DNA of 64,000 bases from Blautia sp. OF03-15BH (GTDB taxonomy: Bacteria > Bacillota > Clostridia > Lachnospirales > Lachnospiraceae). Below are positions 35,023-43,242 of the stretch, one piece after another. The DNA lies in NCBI RefSeq assembly GCF_003463065.1, contig NZ_QSCM01000005.1:124001-188000 (forward strand). Reading direction: 5' to 3'. The position numbers and the translations under genes are program-made. Numbering within the stretch: position 1 is the stretch's first letter; the number at the start of each line of letters is the position of its first letter. The notes below the pieces were generated by a model, which saw only the letters and a program-made list of their open reading frames with translations, was not told the origin of the DNA and searched no databases.

Positions 35023-36714
35023 ATGAGTAAATGTTCAAGAGACCGTGTGAAGGGCTTCCTTCATACGGACGGACGAAAAATGGTAAATGAAGATGGCGAA
35101 ACAGTGGTTCTTCGCGGCTGGGGTGTCGGAAGCTGGATGAATCCGGAAGGCTTTATGATCGGTGGTGTTCCGCTCTTTGCAGAGGTGGGAGGTTTTAATG
35201 ATTTTGCTCTTCCGAGAAGATTTGAGCGCGGGCGTACCATGGAAACAACGGTGCGGGAACTGGCCGGTACTGCCTATGCAAAAGAATTTGCAAAAAAATG
35301 GTACCGCAATTATCTTTCAGAGGAAGATATCCGACTTATGGCCGAGATGGGCTATAACTCTGTCCGTCTGCCGGTGAGTGCGCGACTTTTTCTGGCAGAG
35401 GAACCGGAGATCCAGTGGATTGAGGAAGGCTTTGCCGTACTGGAGCAGGTGCTGGACTGGTGTGAAAAATATCATGTTTACGCGATCCTGGATCTTCACG
35501 GTGCACCTGGCGGTCAGTCTGCCCTTGCCTGTGATGACGGTATTGATAACCGTCCGCATATGTTTACAGAGCCGGAAAGCAGAGAACGGGCTCTTCTGAT
35601 CTGGGAAGAGTTTGCAAAGCGTTACCATGACCGCTGGATCATTGGCGGCTATGATCTTTTAAACGAGCCGTTGTCCGGACCGGATTGCCGGAAATTCCTG
35701 CCGGAGCTGGCGAAATTTTATGATGATGTGATCCCACGGATCCGGAAATACGATAAGAAGCATATGCTGACCCTGGAGGGAAGTGTTTTCTCCATGGATA
35801 TGGAAATTTTTGATCATGATTATGATCCGGAATGTCATAACTGGTGTATCCATATTCATTATTATGGCTTCTCTCCGGAGGTCCGGACGTTATACCGGTT
35901 CCTGGATACCAGTCTGAAAAACAACGTGCCCATCTGGATCGGCGAGGGCGGCAGCGACTCGGTGTCCAACTCCATTTTCTATGAGATTGCAGGCACTTAC
36001 GATATCGGTTATGCCGTCTGGTCCTGGAAACGGGCGGATGATCCCAAAGGAGACGGAAGCTCTGCCGTGACCTATCCGATCCCGGAAAAATGGGATGTGA
36101 TGCGTGACTATATCCGGAACGGAGGTCCCAGACCCTCCTATAAAGAATCACAGGAGATTTTGGATGAGATGCTGGAGAAAATGAAACCGGAGTATTATAC
36201 CGTCGATCAGACATACAATCATTACAACCTTCGTCAGCCCGGCATCCGGATCCCAGCTGTTGGTTTTGATCAGGGCAGCAGCAGAAGCAATGGCTGGATC
36301 TATGGAAATGCCTTTGGTTATCGGACGGAGGAGGGAATGAAAATGCCTCTTCGTCCTGGTGCATTGCCGCCGCAGCATGTAGTGGTCCCAACAGGTGAAC
36401 CGCTTCGGGAATCCGGTCCGTTAAAAGATCTTTGCCTGGAGCTCCGGGAGGGTGAGGCCGTATCTTACACGATCCGTGATGTGAAAGAAAACTGTCGAGT
36501 ATCCGTGACAGCGAGAACTATGGGCGAAAAGGCTTCCGTTATTGTGACTTGTACCAGTGAGGAAGGGAAAAAAGAGGTTTCTGAGACAGTGTTGACTGGA
36601 ACGGAGACGAAGGAATGTGTGCTGGCTGATCTTGGTGCCAGCGCCGAGTGGGTTGTTTCCCTGGAAATGAAAGATGGTACTGTACAGTTGGATGAGATGA
36701 TCTTCGAGGGATAA
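35023..36714 (+). CDS. GH5-family glycoside hydrolase with C-terminal beta-sandwich, cytoplasmic
   Basis: 563 residues from the ATG at 35023, which follows AGGAGG. The N-terminal (beta/alpha)8 barrel shows NSVRLPVS, YAILDLHGAPGGQ, the acid/base E215 in LLNEP, HIHYYG, and the nucleophile E308 in IWIGEGG. A C-terminal region (about 420-563), probably a beta-sandwich, has no catalytic motif. No signal peptide, so it should act on imported oligosaccharides or glycosides (beta-glucan/mannan-type cleavage is common in GH5; the exact subfamily cannot be fixed). It shares a promoter element with the esterase/GH3 operon at 48.8 kb, suggesting joint control. Confidence 0.88.
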   Translation: MSKCSRDRVKGFLHTDGRKMVNEDGETVVLRGWGVGSWMNPEGFMIGGVPLFAEVGGFNDFALPRRFERGRTMETTVRELAGTAYAKEFAKKWYRNYLSEEDIRLMAEMGYNSVRLPVSARLFLAEEPEIQWIEEGFAVLEQVLDWCEKYHVYAILDLHGAPGGQSALACDDGIDNRPHMFTEPESRERALLIWEEFAKRYHDRWIIGGYDLLNEPLSGPDCRKFLPELAKFYDDVIPRIRKYDKKHMLTLEGSVFSMDMEIFDHDYDPECHNWCIHIHYYGFSPEVRTLYRFLDTSLKNNVPIWIGEGGSDSVSNSIFYEIAGTYDIGYAVWSWKRADDPKGDGSSAVTYPIPEKWDVMRDYIRNGGPRPSYKESQEILDEMLEKMKPEYYTVDQTYNHYNLRQPGIRIPAVGFDQGSSRSNGWIYGNAFGYRTEEGMKMPLRPGALPPQHVVVPTGEPLRESGPLKDLCLELREGEAVSYTIRDVKENCRVSVTARTMGEKASVIVTCTSEEGKKEVSETVLTGTETKECVLADLGASAEWVVSLEMKDGTVQLDEMIFEG

Positions 36715-36732
36715 AATAAGAGAGCAAAAAGT

Positions 36733-36763
36733 AGCGGCATCTGGTTTGATATCAGAGGCCGCT
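36733..36763 (+). terminator. Possible weak terminator after the GH5 gene
   Basis: AGCGGC and GCCGCT arms, extendable by CTG/CAG, but with only CTTTC after the stem rather than a full T-run. Confidence 0.4.
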
Positions 36764-36887
36764 TTCAAATGGAATCGTTCATTTTGATGTTGCAATTTTG
36801 TAAATATAAAAATAAACTTTGCATAAAACAAGTGACAAATGGAAAAAACTATGTTACTATATAGACAGTTAATTTCTAATATTCTTT

Positions 36888-37017
36888 AAACGGTATGTTA
36901 CCGTTTCTGTATTTTCTGCGTTCGCAGGCTTGGAAAATCCCAATACGCTACGATAATTAAATATGGAGGAAGGTCCTGAGCAGAAAATACAGGATCTTCT
37001 GAAAAAGGAGGCAAAGA
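36888..37017 (+). ncRNA. Structured 5' leader of the Rpn-type nuclease gene
   Basis: A perfect AAACGGTA-tgt-TACCGTTT hairpin (36888-36906) is followed at once by CTGTATTTTCTGC (36907-36919). This pairs perfectly with GCAGAAAATACAG at 36980-36992, closing a loop of about 60 nt that holds a CTGCG-tt-CGCAG option and an AGGAGG-like purine run. A possible 20-codon ORF starts at 36963 and stops at 37025, overlapping the nuclease start. The upstream region 36764-36887 is AT-rich with a TTACTATAT -10 candidate. Function is inferred from structure only. Confidence 0.5.
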
Positions 37018-37926
37018 ATGACTGAATTAAAAGTAAACAGACAGTACAAAGACCGTGTATTCCGTATGATCTTTAACAGCAGAGAAAAGCTTCTGGAGCT
37101 TTATAATGCCATGAATGGAACAGATTATGAAAACGTGGAGGAACTTGAAATCGTTACACTGGAAAATGCAGTTTATCTGGCAATGAAAAATGATTTGGCG
37201 TATGTATTCCATGATGAACTGTTTCTCTATGAACAGCAGTCCAGTAAGAATAAAAATATGCCTTTACGCTGTCTTTTTTATGTCAGTGACAGTTATTCCA
37301 GAATGGTCAGAAATGAGAATCTTTACGGGAGCAGGCAGATCCAGATCCCGGCACCGACCTTTGTTGTTTTTTATAATGGAAAAGACCCGGTGGAAGAAAG
37401 AGAAGTTCTCCTTTCTGAGGCTTATACAAGAAAGACACAGAAACCGAACCTGGAACTTCGGGTAAAGGTACGGAATATCAATCTTGGGAACAGCGAAGAG
37501 ATTTATAAAAAGAGCCGTACCATGCATGATTACATGATCTTTGTAGATAAAACACGCAGATATTCGGAAAACCGGCCGCTGGAAGCAGCCATTGATCAGG
37601 CGGTAGAAGAATGTATCAGGGAAGATGTTCTCAGAGATTTTCTGCTGAGGAACAAAGCGGAGGTGAAAAAGATGTGCCTTTATGAGTATGATGAAGAACG
37701 TCAGCGCAGGTGGGATCGTGAAGAAGGCCGAGAAGAGGGACGCGAAGAAGGCCGTGAAGAAGGCCGTGAGGAAAAAGGGATGGATATTGCAAGAATGATG
37801 TTACAAAAAGGTTGCTATTCGGAAGAAGAAATTGCGGAGCTTACCGGTCTGGAACTGGAAGAGGTGATCCGACTTGGGGAAAGTATGAAACAGAGTACGG
37901 AAGCAGAGGAAGAGGGGCACTCCTGA
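37018..37926 (+). CDS. Rpn-family PD-(D/E)XK nuclease (recombination-promoting nuclease/putative transposase)
   Basis: 302 residues. The N-terminal nuclease fold shows NRQYKDRVFRMIF (the standard opening), NDLAYVFHDELFLYEQQSS (acidic D...E-x-Q active-site strand) and PLRCLFYVSDSY. A highly charged coil of REEG repeats at about 238-255 is typical of the family. It ends with a short helical motif GCYSEEEIAELTGLELEEV that recurs in Rpn proteins. AAAAGGAGG precedes the ATG. Rpn proteins cleave DNA and are linked to mobile DNA and phage defence; no terminal repeats are seen, so it is not an IS by itself. Confidence 0.88.
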   Translation: MTELKVNRQYKDRVFRMIFNSREKLLELYNAMNGTDYENVEELEIVTLENAVYLAMKNDLAYVFHDELFLYEQQSSKNKNMPLRCLFYVSDSYSRMVRNENLYGSRQIQIPAPTFVVFYNGKDPVEEREVLLSEAYTRKTQKPNLELRVKVRNINLGNSEEIYKKSRTMHDYMIFVDKTRRYSENRPLEAAIDQAVEECIREDVLRDFLLRNKAEVKKMCLYEYDEERQRRWDREEGREEGREEGREEGREEKGMDIARMMLQKGCYSEEEIAELTGLELEEVIRLGESMKQSTEAEEEGHS

Positions 37927-37940
37927 TAGGATTTTCGCAG

Positions 37941-37998
37941 AAAAGAAAAAGACGTATATCCGCAAAGGATCCATCTTTGCAGATATACGCCGGATTTT
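37941..37998. terminator. Bidirectional terminator between Rpn-type and TauE-type genes
   Basis: GACGTATATCCGCAAAG (37951-37967) pairs with CTTTGCAGATATACGCC (37975-37991). A-rich left and T-rich right flanks serve both convergent genes. Confidence 0.8.
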
Positions 37999-38005
37999 TA
38001 TGGGA

Positions 38006-38782
38006 TCATGCCAGTATCTGGAATCCCATGACGACGATGCCCAGGATAACCAGCACCACGCCGGTAGCCCGGTTCAAGGTTGCCGGTTTTGCTTTATTGG
38101 CAAAAACAGCTGCGATGCGTGCCCAGATCAGGGTAAAGATAACACACAGGAAAAATACAGGCCAGTCAGGCATGCCGCCGATCATAAAGTGGGAAGCAGC
38201 TCCGGTCAGAGCAGTGAAACTCATAATGAATACACTGGTACCAACAGCTGTTTTCAGCTCGTAGCCAAGGATACTGGTCAGAATCAGGAGCATCATCATA
38301 CCGCCGCCTGCACCGATAAATCCACAGATGAAGCCGATCATCACGCCGCAGATTACGGACTGGACAGCCCGTTTTTTCGGGGAAACACCGGCCATGGCTT
38401 CTTTTGTTGTCATGACAGGGCGGACAATGAATTTAATGCCCAGAAGGAAGGTCATGAATACGGAAAAGCTTCCCATAGTCTGAGAAGGAACCAGGCTGGC
38501 AACATAGCTTCCAACGGCGGTAAAGATCAAAACACTTACCATCATGATAAGCCCGTTTTTGACATCCAGGTTCTTGTTTTTGTGATAGGTGTAAGCGGAA
38601 ATGGCACTTGCGAGTACGTCAGAGGACAGGGCAATACCTACCGCCATGTAAGGATCCATATGCAGGAATGTGATCAGCATGGGACTTATGACCGCAGCGG
38701 CACTTAAACCGGCAAAACCGGTTCCGAGACCGGCTCCCATGCCTGCAAAAAATGTGACGAAAACCGTTAATAACAAACTCAT
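38006..38782 (-). CDS. TauE/SafE-family membrane transporter (sulfite/sulfoacetate exporter-like)
   Basis: 258 residues with about eight hydrophobic spans. GMGAGLGTGFAGLSAAAVISP and GFIGAGGGMMMLLIL are the paired glycine-rich motifs of the family. ATG at 38782 follows GGAGGAAAC. It is translated right after the MarR gene (stop and start nearly touch). Family members export sulfite or small sulfonates or other anions; a link to the sulfatases in this window is possible but only by theme, since sulfatases release sulfate, not sulfite. Confidence 0.85.
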   Translation of the reverse strand: MSLLLTVFVTFFAGMGAGLGTGFAGLSAAAVISPMLITFLHMDPYMAVGIALSSDVLASAISAYTYHKNKNLDVKNGLIMMVSVLIFTAVGSYVASLVPSQTMGSFSVFMTFLLGIKFIVRPVMTTKEAMAGVSPKKRAVQSVICGVMIGFICGFIGAGGGMMMLLILTSILGYELKTAVGTSVFIMSFTALTGAASHFMIGGMPDWPVFFLCVIFTLIWARIAAVFANKAKPATLNRATGVVLVILGIVVMGFQILA

Positions 38783-38783
38783 T

Positions 38784-39218
38784 TTACTTTGTTTCCTCCA
38801 ATATCATATCTATATTTTTCTCCATGATTTTCATGGCGGCAAAAAAAGCGTTTCGTGTCTGTTCGTCCATATTCTCAAGAAGGCGATCAAAGAAAGTACG
38901 CTGAAGCTTCTGTCCTCGACGGATGACAGACTGTGCTTTTTCTGTGCAGATCAGTTCCGTTTTGCGCCGGTCTTCTTTGACTTCCTGTCGCATAAGATAA
39001 CCTTCCCGGACCAGCCGGTCCACATTTACCGAAACAAGATTGGCTTTGATATGCCGGATCTCTACGATATCGCTTGCTGTTTTATAAGACGGATTGTTGC
39101 CAAGAAACATCAGAATATCGAAAGCCGTCTGCGGCAGGTTCAGTTCCTGACAGAGCGGTCGGCAGAGAGCGTTGTAGGCGAGGGCGGTCTTACGGGCGAA
39201 TTCCAGTTCCGGATTCAT
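38784..39218 (-). CDS. MarR-family transcriptional regulator
   Basis: 144 residues. Winged helix at about 35-100 (TAFDILMFLGNNPSYKTASDI, then NLVSVNVDRLVREGYLMRQEVKEDRRKTELICTEK with the wing DDRR-like sequence). First gene of the marR-tauE pair. A perfect 12-bp palindrome TTCAAATTTGAA lies 26 bp upstream and is a natural autoregulatory site. Confidence 0.9.
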   Translation of the reverse strand: MNPELEFARKTALAYNALCRPLCQELNLPQTAFDILMFLGNNPSYKTASDIVEIRHIKANLVSVNVDRLVREGYLMRQEVKEDRRKTELICTEKAQSVIRRGQKLQRTFFDRLLENMDEQTRNAFFAAMKIMEKNIDMILEETK

Positions 39219-39244
39219 GATCAGATTTCTCCTTTCTCAAACAG

Positions 39245-39278
39245 TTCAAATTTGAATTATTCAAAAATGAAGTATAGT
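39245..39278. promoter_or_regulatory. MarR-type operator overlapping a divergent promoter
   Basis: TTCAAATTTGAA at 39245-39256 is a perfect palindrome. It overlaps a plus-strand -35 (TTTGAA/TTGAAT) paired with TATAGT at 39273-39278, so one site could control both the marR-tauE pair and the esterase gene. Confidence 0.6.
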
Positions 39279-39406
39279 GCGGAGAGAAAAAAATGTCAAG
39301 AGAAAATAAGAAAGATTGTATGAATTGTCTGCATTATGATATGATGGAAGGGAAAAAGATTATCCAGAGGATGTTTATTTTGCACCGACTGAGAAAGGAG
39401 AACAAC

Positions 39407-40261
39407 ATGAGAAAAAATATTCAGGTAAAAGTAAAAGTCCCACAATTTACCGTGATCACAGGACTTACGTATGCCCAACGGAACAGCTGGTTCGGACACA
39501 CGATGCAGGATCTTAAAATGGATCTGATCTATCCGGAGGATAAGGAAAGAAAGTATCCATGTATCGTCTGGATCTGCGGAGGGGCCTGGCTCCAGATGGA
39601 TCGTTCTGCTCATCTGGCATACCTTTCAGAACTGGCAAGAAAAGGCTTTACAGTGGCTTCCCTTCAGTACCGGACCAGCAATGAAACCCCGTTTCCAGGG
39701 CCTCTTGAAGATGTGAAAGCCGGAATCCGCTATCTTCGTGCGCATGCCGGACGTTTTCATATAGATCCGGAAAAAATCGGCGTTATGGGAGAATCGGCAG
39801 GCGGATATCTGACTTGTATGGCAGCTCTTGCAATGGATCCGTCTTTTGATGTGGGAGAGAATCTGGAATATTCCAGCAGTGTACAGGCAGCCTGCCCCTG
39901 GTATCCGCCCACAGACTTCAGAGGCTTTCCTTATGATTCAGCGGAACAGTGCGCAGCAGCACCGGAATCACTTCTCCTTGGAAAGAATGTTATGCGTCAT
40001 GCCGGGGAAGCATTGAAATGCTGTCCGGTGAGCTTTGTGACTCCGGAAGCTCCGCCTTTCCTGATCATTCACGGAAAAAATGATCATACCGTACCTTTTG
40101 CCCAGAGCGAGCTGCTTTATGAGAAGCTGGAGAAAGCAGGCTGTGATGCGACTCTTCTTGCGATTGAAGGGGCAGATCATGCCGATCTTCATTTCTTTCA
40201 GAAGGAAATCTGGGAGGAAATCGGAGATTTCTTCCAGAAAAGTCTGGGTGATGTCAGATAG
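39407..40261 (+). CDS. Alpha/beta-hydrolase esterase (BD-FAE/acetyl-esterase type), cytoplasmic
   Basis: 284 residues from the ATG at 39407, after AAAGGAG. Oxyanion region ICGGAW, nucleophile S130 in GESAGG, Asp in HGKNDHTVP and His in GADHAD form a full triad. No signal peptide. The family includes acetylxylan and feruloyl esterases that deacylate sugars, in keeping with the glycan theme. It is divergent from marR-tauE and converges with the MATE gene (14-bp gap). Confidence 0.87.
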   Translation: MRKNIQVKVKVPQFTVITGLTYAQRNSWFGHTMQDLKMDLIYPEDKERKYPCIVWICGGAWLQMDRSAHLAYLSELARKGFTVASLQYRTSNETPFPGPLEDVKAGIRYLRAHAGRFHIDPEKIGVMGESAGGYLTCMAALAMDPSFDVGENLEYSSSVQAACPWYPPTDFRGFPYDSAEQCAAAPESLLLGKNVMRHAGEALKCCPVSFVTPEAPPFLIIHGKNDHTVPFAQSELLYEKLEKAGCDATLLAIEGADHADLHFFQKEIWEEIGDFFQKSLGDVR

Positions 40262-40275
40262 AGAGCCTTTGCCTG

Positions 40276-41643
40276 TCACTGAGCCGATTCCAAACGTTTT
40301 AATTCCGGCAATATTGTGCACAGCATCGTCACAAAGCAAAGACCTCCGCCAATGACATTGGATACCGGCTCGGCGAGAAAAACACCGGCGGTTCCCATAT
40401 GGAGAGTGTAGGGCATAAAGTAGGTCAGAGGAACGACGATGACTACCTTGCGGAGCAGAGAGAAAAAGATTGCCTGTTTCTTTTTGTTCAGGGATTTAAA
40501 GACAGTCTGGCCGATGTACTGACAATCCATGAAAATGAAAGCCGCAAAATACTGTTTCAGGGCTGGAACGGCATCACGGATCAGCGTCTCATCAGAACTG
40601 AAAATCCGGATCAGCGCACCCGGCTCCAGAAGAATAATGCTCCACATGATGGCTGAGTAGCCGAGAACCATGGCACTCATGACCAGCATGGCTTTTCGTA
40701 CCCGGGCCGGGCGGCGGGCACCGTAATTGTAGCTCAGGATAGGAGAGGTTCCCTCATTCATGGCATAGATCGGCGTTTCCACCAGCTGGCGCACGCTGGA
40801 GACAATTGTCATGACAGAGATGTAGATGTCGCCTCCGGTGCTGGAGAGCACATGGTTGCAGCAGATGGTCACCAGGCTGTTTGTGAGCTGCATGATAAAA
40901 CTGGAGGTTCCCAGACTGACAATATTTTTCGCATAGGGTACGCAGGAGGAAAGTTCATTTTTTCGAAGAAAATGAACTTTCAGTTCTGACTTTTTCGTAA
41001 GGAAAAACAGGACAAACACGGCGGAAAGGCACTGGGAGAGTACTGTCGCGATGGCTGCACCCTGGACACCAAAGCCCAGCACAAAGATAAACAGCGGATC
41101 CAGCAGGAGATTTGCCACGGCTCCAATGGCTACGGAGAGCATTCCTACCGTAGAATAGCCCTGGGCGTTGATGAAAGGATTCATGCCGACGGCGATCATC
41201 GAGGGCAGTGTGCCGATGAGATAGATCATCAGATACGGACAGGCATAAACCAGAGCCTCCCTGGAAGCTCCGAAAAGCACCAGCAGAGGGCGGGCAAAGA
41301 GAAGACCGATGGTCATGAGAATGAGGCCACTGACACAAACCATGGAAAAAGAGGTGTCCATAATCTGCTCAGCTTCCTTGTTTTTCTTTTTCCCTCTGTA
41401 GATAGAAAAGAGCGGTGCGCCGCCGCTTCCGAACAGATTGGCAAAAGCGGTGATCACAACAATCAGCGGAAAGCAGAGACCTACGGCTCCCAGTGCGGCC
41501 GTTCCTGCCTCCGGAATCCGGGCAATATAGATGCGGTCTACAATGTTATAAAGGAGATTCAAAATCTGGGCTACCAGCATGGGAAGCGCTGCCCCGAAGA
41601 TATTTCGCGTCACTGTTCCGTTTTCAAAATCGATTCGCTTCAT
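40276..41643 (-). CDS. MATE-family efflux transporter
   Basis: 455 residues, about 12 spans in two halves. GAALPMLVAQILNLLYNIVDRIYI at the first helix, FGSGGAPLFSIYRG, NPFINAQGYSTVGMLSVAIGAVANLLLDPLFIF and EGTSPILSYNYGARR are MATE landmarks. Na+/H+-driven drug or metabolite export; substrate unknown. A second, different MATE gene is at 56159. Confidence 0.92.
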   Translation of the reverse strand: MKRIDFENGTVTRNIFGAALPMLVAQILNLLYNIVDRIYIARIPEAGTAALGAVGLCFPLIVVITAFANLFGSGGAPLFSIYRGKKKNKEAEQIMDTSFSMVCVSGLILMTIGLLFARPLLVLFGASREALVYACPYLMIYLIGTLPSMIAVGMNPFINAQGYSTVGMLSVAIGAVANLLLDPLFIFVLGFGVQGAAIATVLSQCLSAVFVLFFLTKKSELKVHFLRKNELSSCVPYAKNIVSLGTSSFIMQLTNSLVTICCNHVLSSTGGDIYISVMTIVSSVRQLVETPIYAMNEGTSPILSYNYGARRPARVRKAMLVMSAMVLGYSAIMWSIILLEPGALIRIFSSDETLIRDAVPALKQYFAAFIFMDCQYIGQTVFKSLNKKKQAIFFSLLRKVVIVVPLTYFMPYTLHMGTAGVFLAEPVSNVIGGGLCFVTMLCTILPELKRLESAQ

Positions 41644-41732
41644 TTTCTACACAGTCCTTTTCTTTTTTTGCTTTTCAGTATAGCATGGGCGATTCTATAT
41701 GTAAATCAGCCAGCCCTTTATTTGAACGCAGA

Positions 41733-41754
41733 TAAGCATTCCCCCGCTTTACCT
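41733..41754. repeat. Short AAGCATTC-family repeat (fused ends)
   Basis: TAAGCATTCCCCCGCTTTAC joins the left end (AAGCATTCCCCCG) and right end (CCGCTTTAC) of the longer copies at 57637-57709 and 60249-60396, as if the middle had been deleted. Confidence 0.5.
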
Positions 41755-42027
41755 TTCGCAGTTTTATCCGCAACTGCATTATTATCCATATGCTGTTATA
41801 AACAACTTTCCAAAATTGTCCAAAATATAAAGAATCTCCTTTTCGTGTTCGGGAGCTTTGTACTATTAGTGCACTTTATTTTTAATAAAGAAACGTAACT
41901 ATTCAGCAGTCATTGTCTCTCGAGGTGTTTTGGAATGAATATGCCAAAATCCCGAGGGTTAATTGCGAAGGTACGGAACCGTTACGAAGAAGACACGAAG
42001 ATTCTTTTCAAGAATTTAGAAAAAAGA

Positions 42028-42057
42028 TTGCAGAAAATCTTTTTTGAGTGCTATGAT
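42028..42057 (+). promoter_or_regulatory. SigA promoter of the lacI-type gene
   Basis: TTGCAG (42028-42033), 18 bp, TATGAT (42052-42057), 48 bp before the ATG. Confidence 0.6.
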
Positions 42058-42105
42058 AAAAGGAATTGTAAAAGCAACGAAAAAGAAAAATAAAGCGGGG
42101 TAGAG

Positions 42106-43083
42106 ATGGCAGGAATCAGAGATGTAGCAGCATATGCAGGTGTAGGAGTAGGAACAGTTTCAAGAGCATTAAATAAGACGGGGTATGTATCGGAAGAAAC
42201 AAAGAGAAAGATAGATGAGGCTGTAAAAGCACTGAATTATCAACCAAATGAACTGGCACGAAATCTATATCGGAACAGAAGCGGTATGATAGGAGTAATT
42301 GTTCCGGATCTGGAACATCCATTTTTTGCAAAATTTATGAAATATACAGAAATGGAACTGTATCGGTATGGGTATCGGGCAGTGGTATGCAACACGGTAG
42401 AGATCAGCAACCGTGTAGAAGAAATGATTCGACTGATGGAAAAAAATGTGCTGGATGGTCTGATTGTCGGTGTGGATCCGCCGGATGAAAAAATTTTGAA
42501 ACGTCTGAAGAAACCGGTTGTCAGTATGGATCGAAACTGGGGAGAAAAGATTCCTGTTGTTACCTCAGACAGTGAAAAAGGTGCACGGTTAATTGCAGAG
42601 CGGATTGTTGCATCAGGATGCAGGAATATTCTGATGATTGAGGGGCGGTCATATATGCGCCAACCGTTTGATGCACGTGGAACAGGTGTAAAAAAGATAT
42701 TGAAGGATCATGGAATCTCAGTTATTTCTATGGAGATCGAATGGAATATAGTAAGCTATGAATACTATGCCCAGGTGGTAGAAAAATATCTGGATTTGTT
42801 TGATGATGTGGATGGAATTTATGTAGGTGATCTTCCGGCAGTAGCATGTATGGCTGTTGCGGAAAAACGAGGAATTCGGGTGCCGGAAGAACTTAAAATC
42901 ATCGGATATGATGGATTGGATATTGGAAAATTTGTAAACCCCCCTTTGACAACCGTTAAACAGGACATTCCCAGAATGGCAAAATGTTGTGTGGATACGA
43001 TCATGCGGCTTTTGGATGGTGATACGGATATAGAAATGAAGCAAATCTGTGATGTAGAGTTTATAAAGGGTGGAACAATGTAG
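42106..43083 (+). CDS. LacI-family repressor of the fructan locus
   Basis: 325 residues. The N-terminal DNA-binding domain (IRDVAAYAGVGVGTVSRALNKTGYVSEETKRKI, with hinge NELARNLYRNRS) and a periplasmic-binding-like effector domain (GMIGVIVPDLEHPFF, KIIGYDGLDIGKFVNPPLTTV) are complete. It lies directly before the GH32 gene, whose promoter carries a perfect LacI-type operator at 43208-43221. The effector is probably a fructose-containing sugar. It ends in its own terminator. Confidence 0.95.
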   Translation: MAGIRDVAAYAGVGVGTVSRALNKTGYVSEETKRKIDEAVKALNYQPNELARNLYRNRSGMIGVIVPDLEHPFFAKFMKYTEMELYRYGYRAVVCNTVEISNRVEEMIRLMEKNVLDGLIVGVDPPDEKILKRLKKPVVSMDRNWGEKIPVVTSDSEKGARLIAERIVASGCRNILMIEGRSYMRQPFDARGTGVKKILKDHGISVISMEIEWNIVSYEYYAQVVEKYLDLFDDVDGIYVGDLPAVACMAVAEKRGIRVPEELKIIGYDGLDIGKFVNPPLTTVKQDIPRMAKCCVDTIMRLLDGDTDIEMKQICDVEFIKGGTM

Positions 43084-43124
43084 ATGTTCCATAAAAAAGA
43101 GAATATATAAAAATAACGATCCAT

Positions 43125-43169
43125 AGCTGATCAGACGGTATAAAAAATACAGCCTGATCAGCTTTTTTT
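43125..43169 (+). terminator. Terminator of the lacI-type gene
   Basis: AGCTGATCAG (43125-43134) and CTGATCAGCT (43154-43163), perfect 10-bp arms with seven T following. The GH32 -35 box starts 3 bp later. Confidence 0.9.
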
Positions 43170-43171
43170 CA

Positions 43172-43221
43172 TTGACAGAAAAAGGAAGAAGGTATATAAT
43201 ACAGACATGGAACGGGTTCCA
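43172..43221 (+). promoter_or_regulatory. Consensus SigA promoter with perfect LacI-type operator for the GH32 operon
   Basis: TTGACA (43172-43177), 17 bp, TATAAT (43195-43200): both hexamers at full consensus. TGGAAC-GG-GTTCCA (43208-43221) is a perfect 14-bp palindrome covering the transcription start. A very strong promoter silenced by an operator at +1 is the classic repressor layout; the repressor is almost surely the upstream LacI protein. Confidence 0.88.
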
Positions 43222-43242
43222 CTTTAGAAAAGGAGACAGAAG

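Larger units (their letters stand above)
41644..42105. other. Intergenic region before the fructan locus
   Basis: AT-rich. It contains a short relic of the AAGCATTC repeat family (41733-41754), a near-palindrome GTACGGAACCGTTAC at about 41971-41985 that could be a LacI site, and the promoter at 42028-42057. No ORF with a ribosome site. Confidence 0.5.

Noticed and set aside
37721..37776. Tandem GAAGGCCGTGAAGAGG-like DNA repeat
   Set aside because: It encodes the REEG coil common in Rpn proteins; not a CRISPR or separate repeat element.
41971..41985. GTACGGAACCGTTAC as a certain LacI operator
   Set aside because: Arms differ by one inserted base and the sequence differs from the perfect operator at 43208; kept only as a remark.
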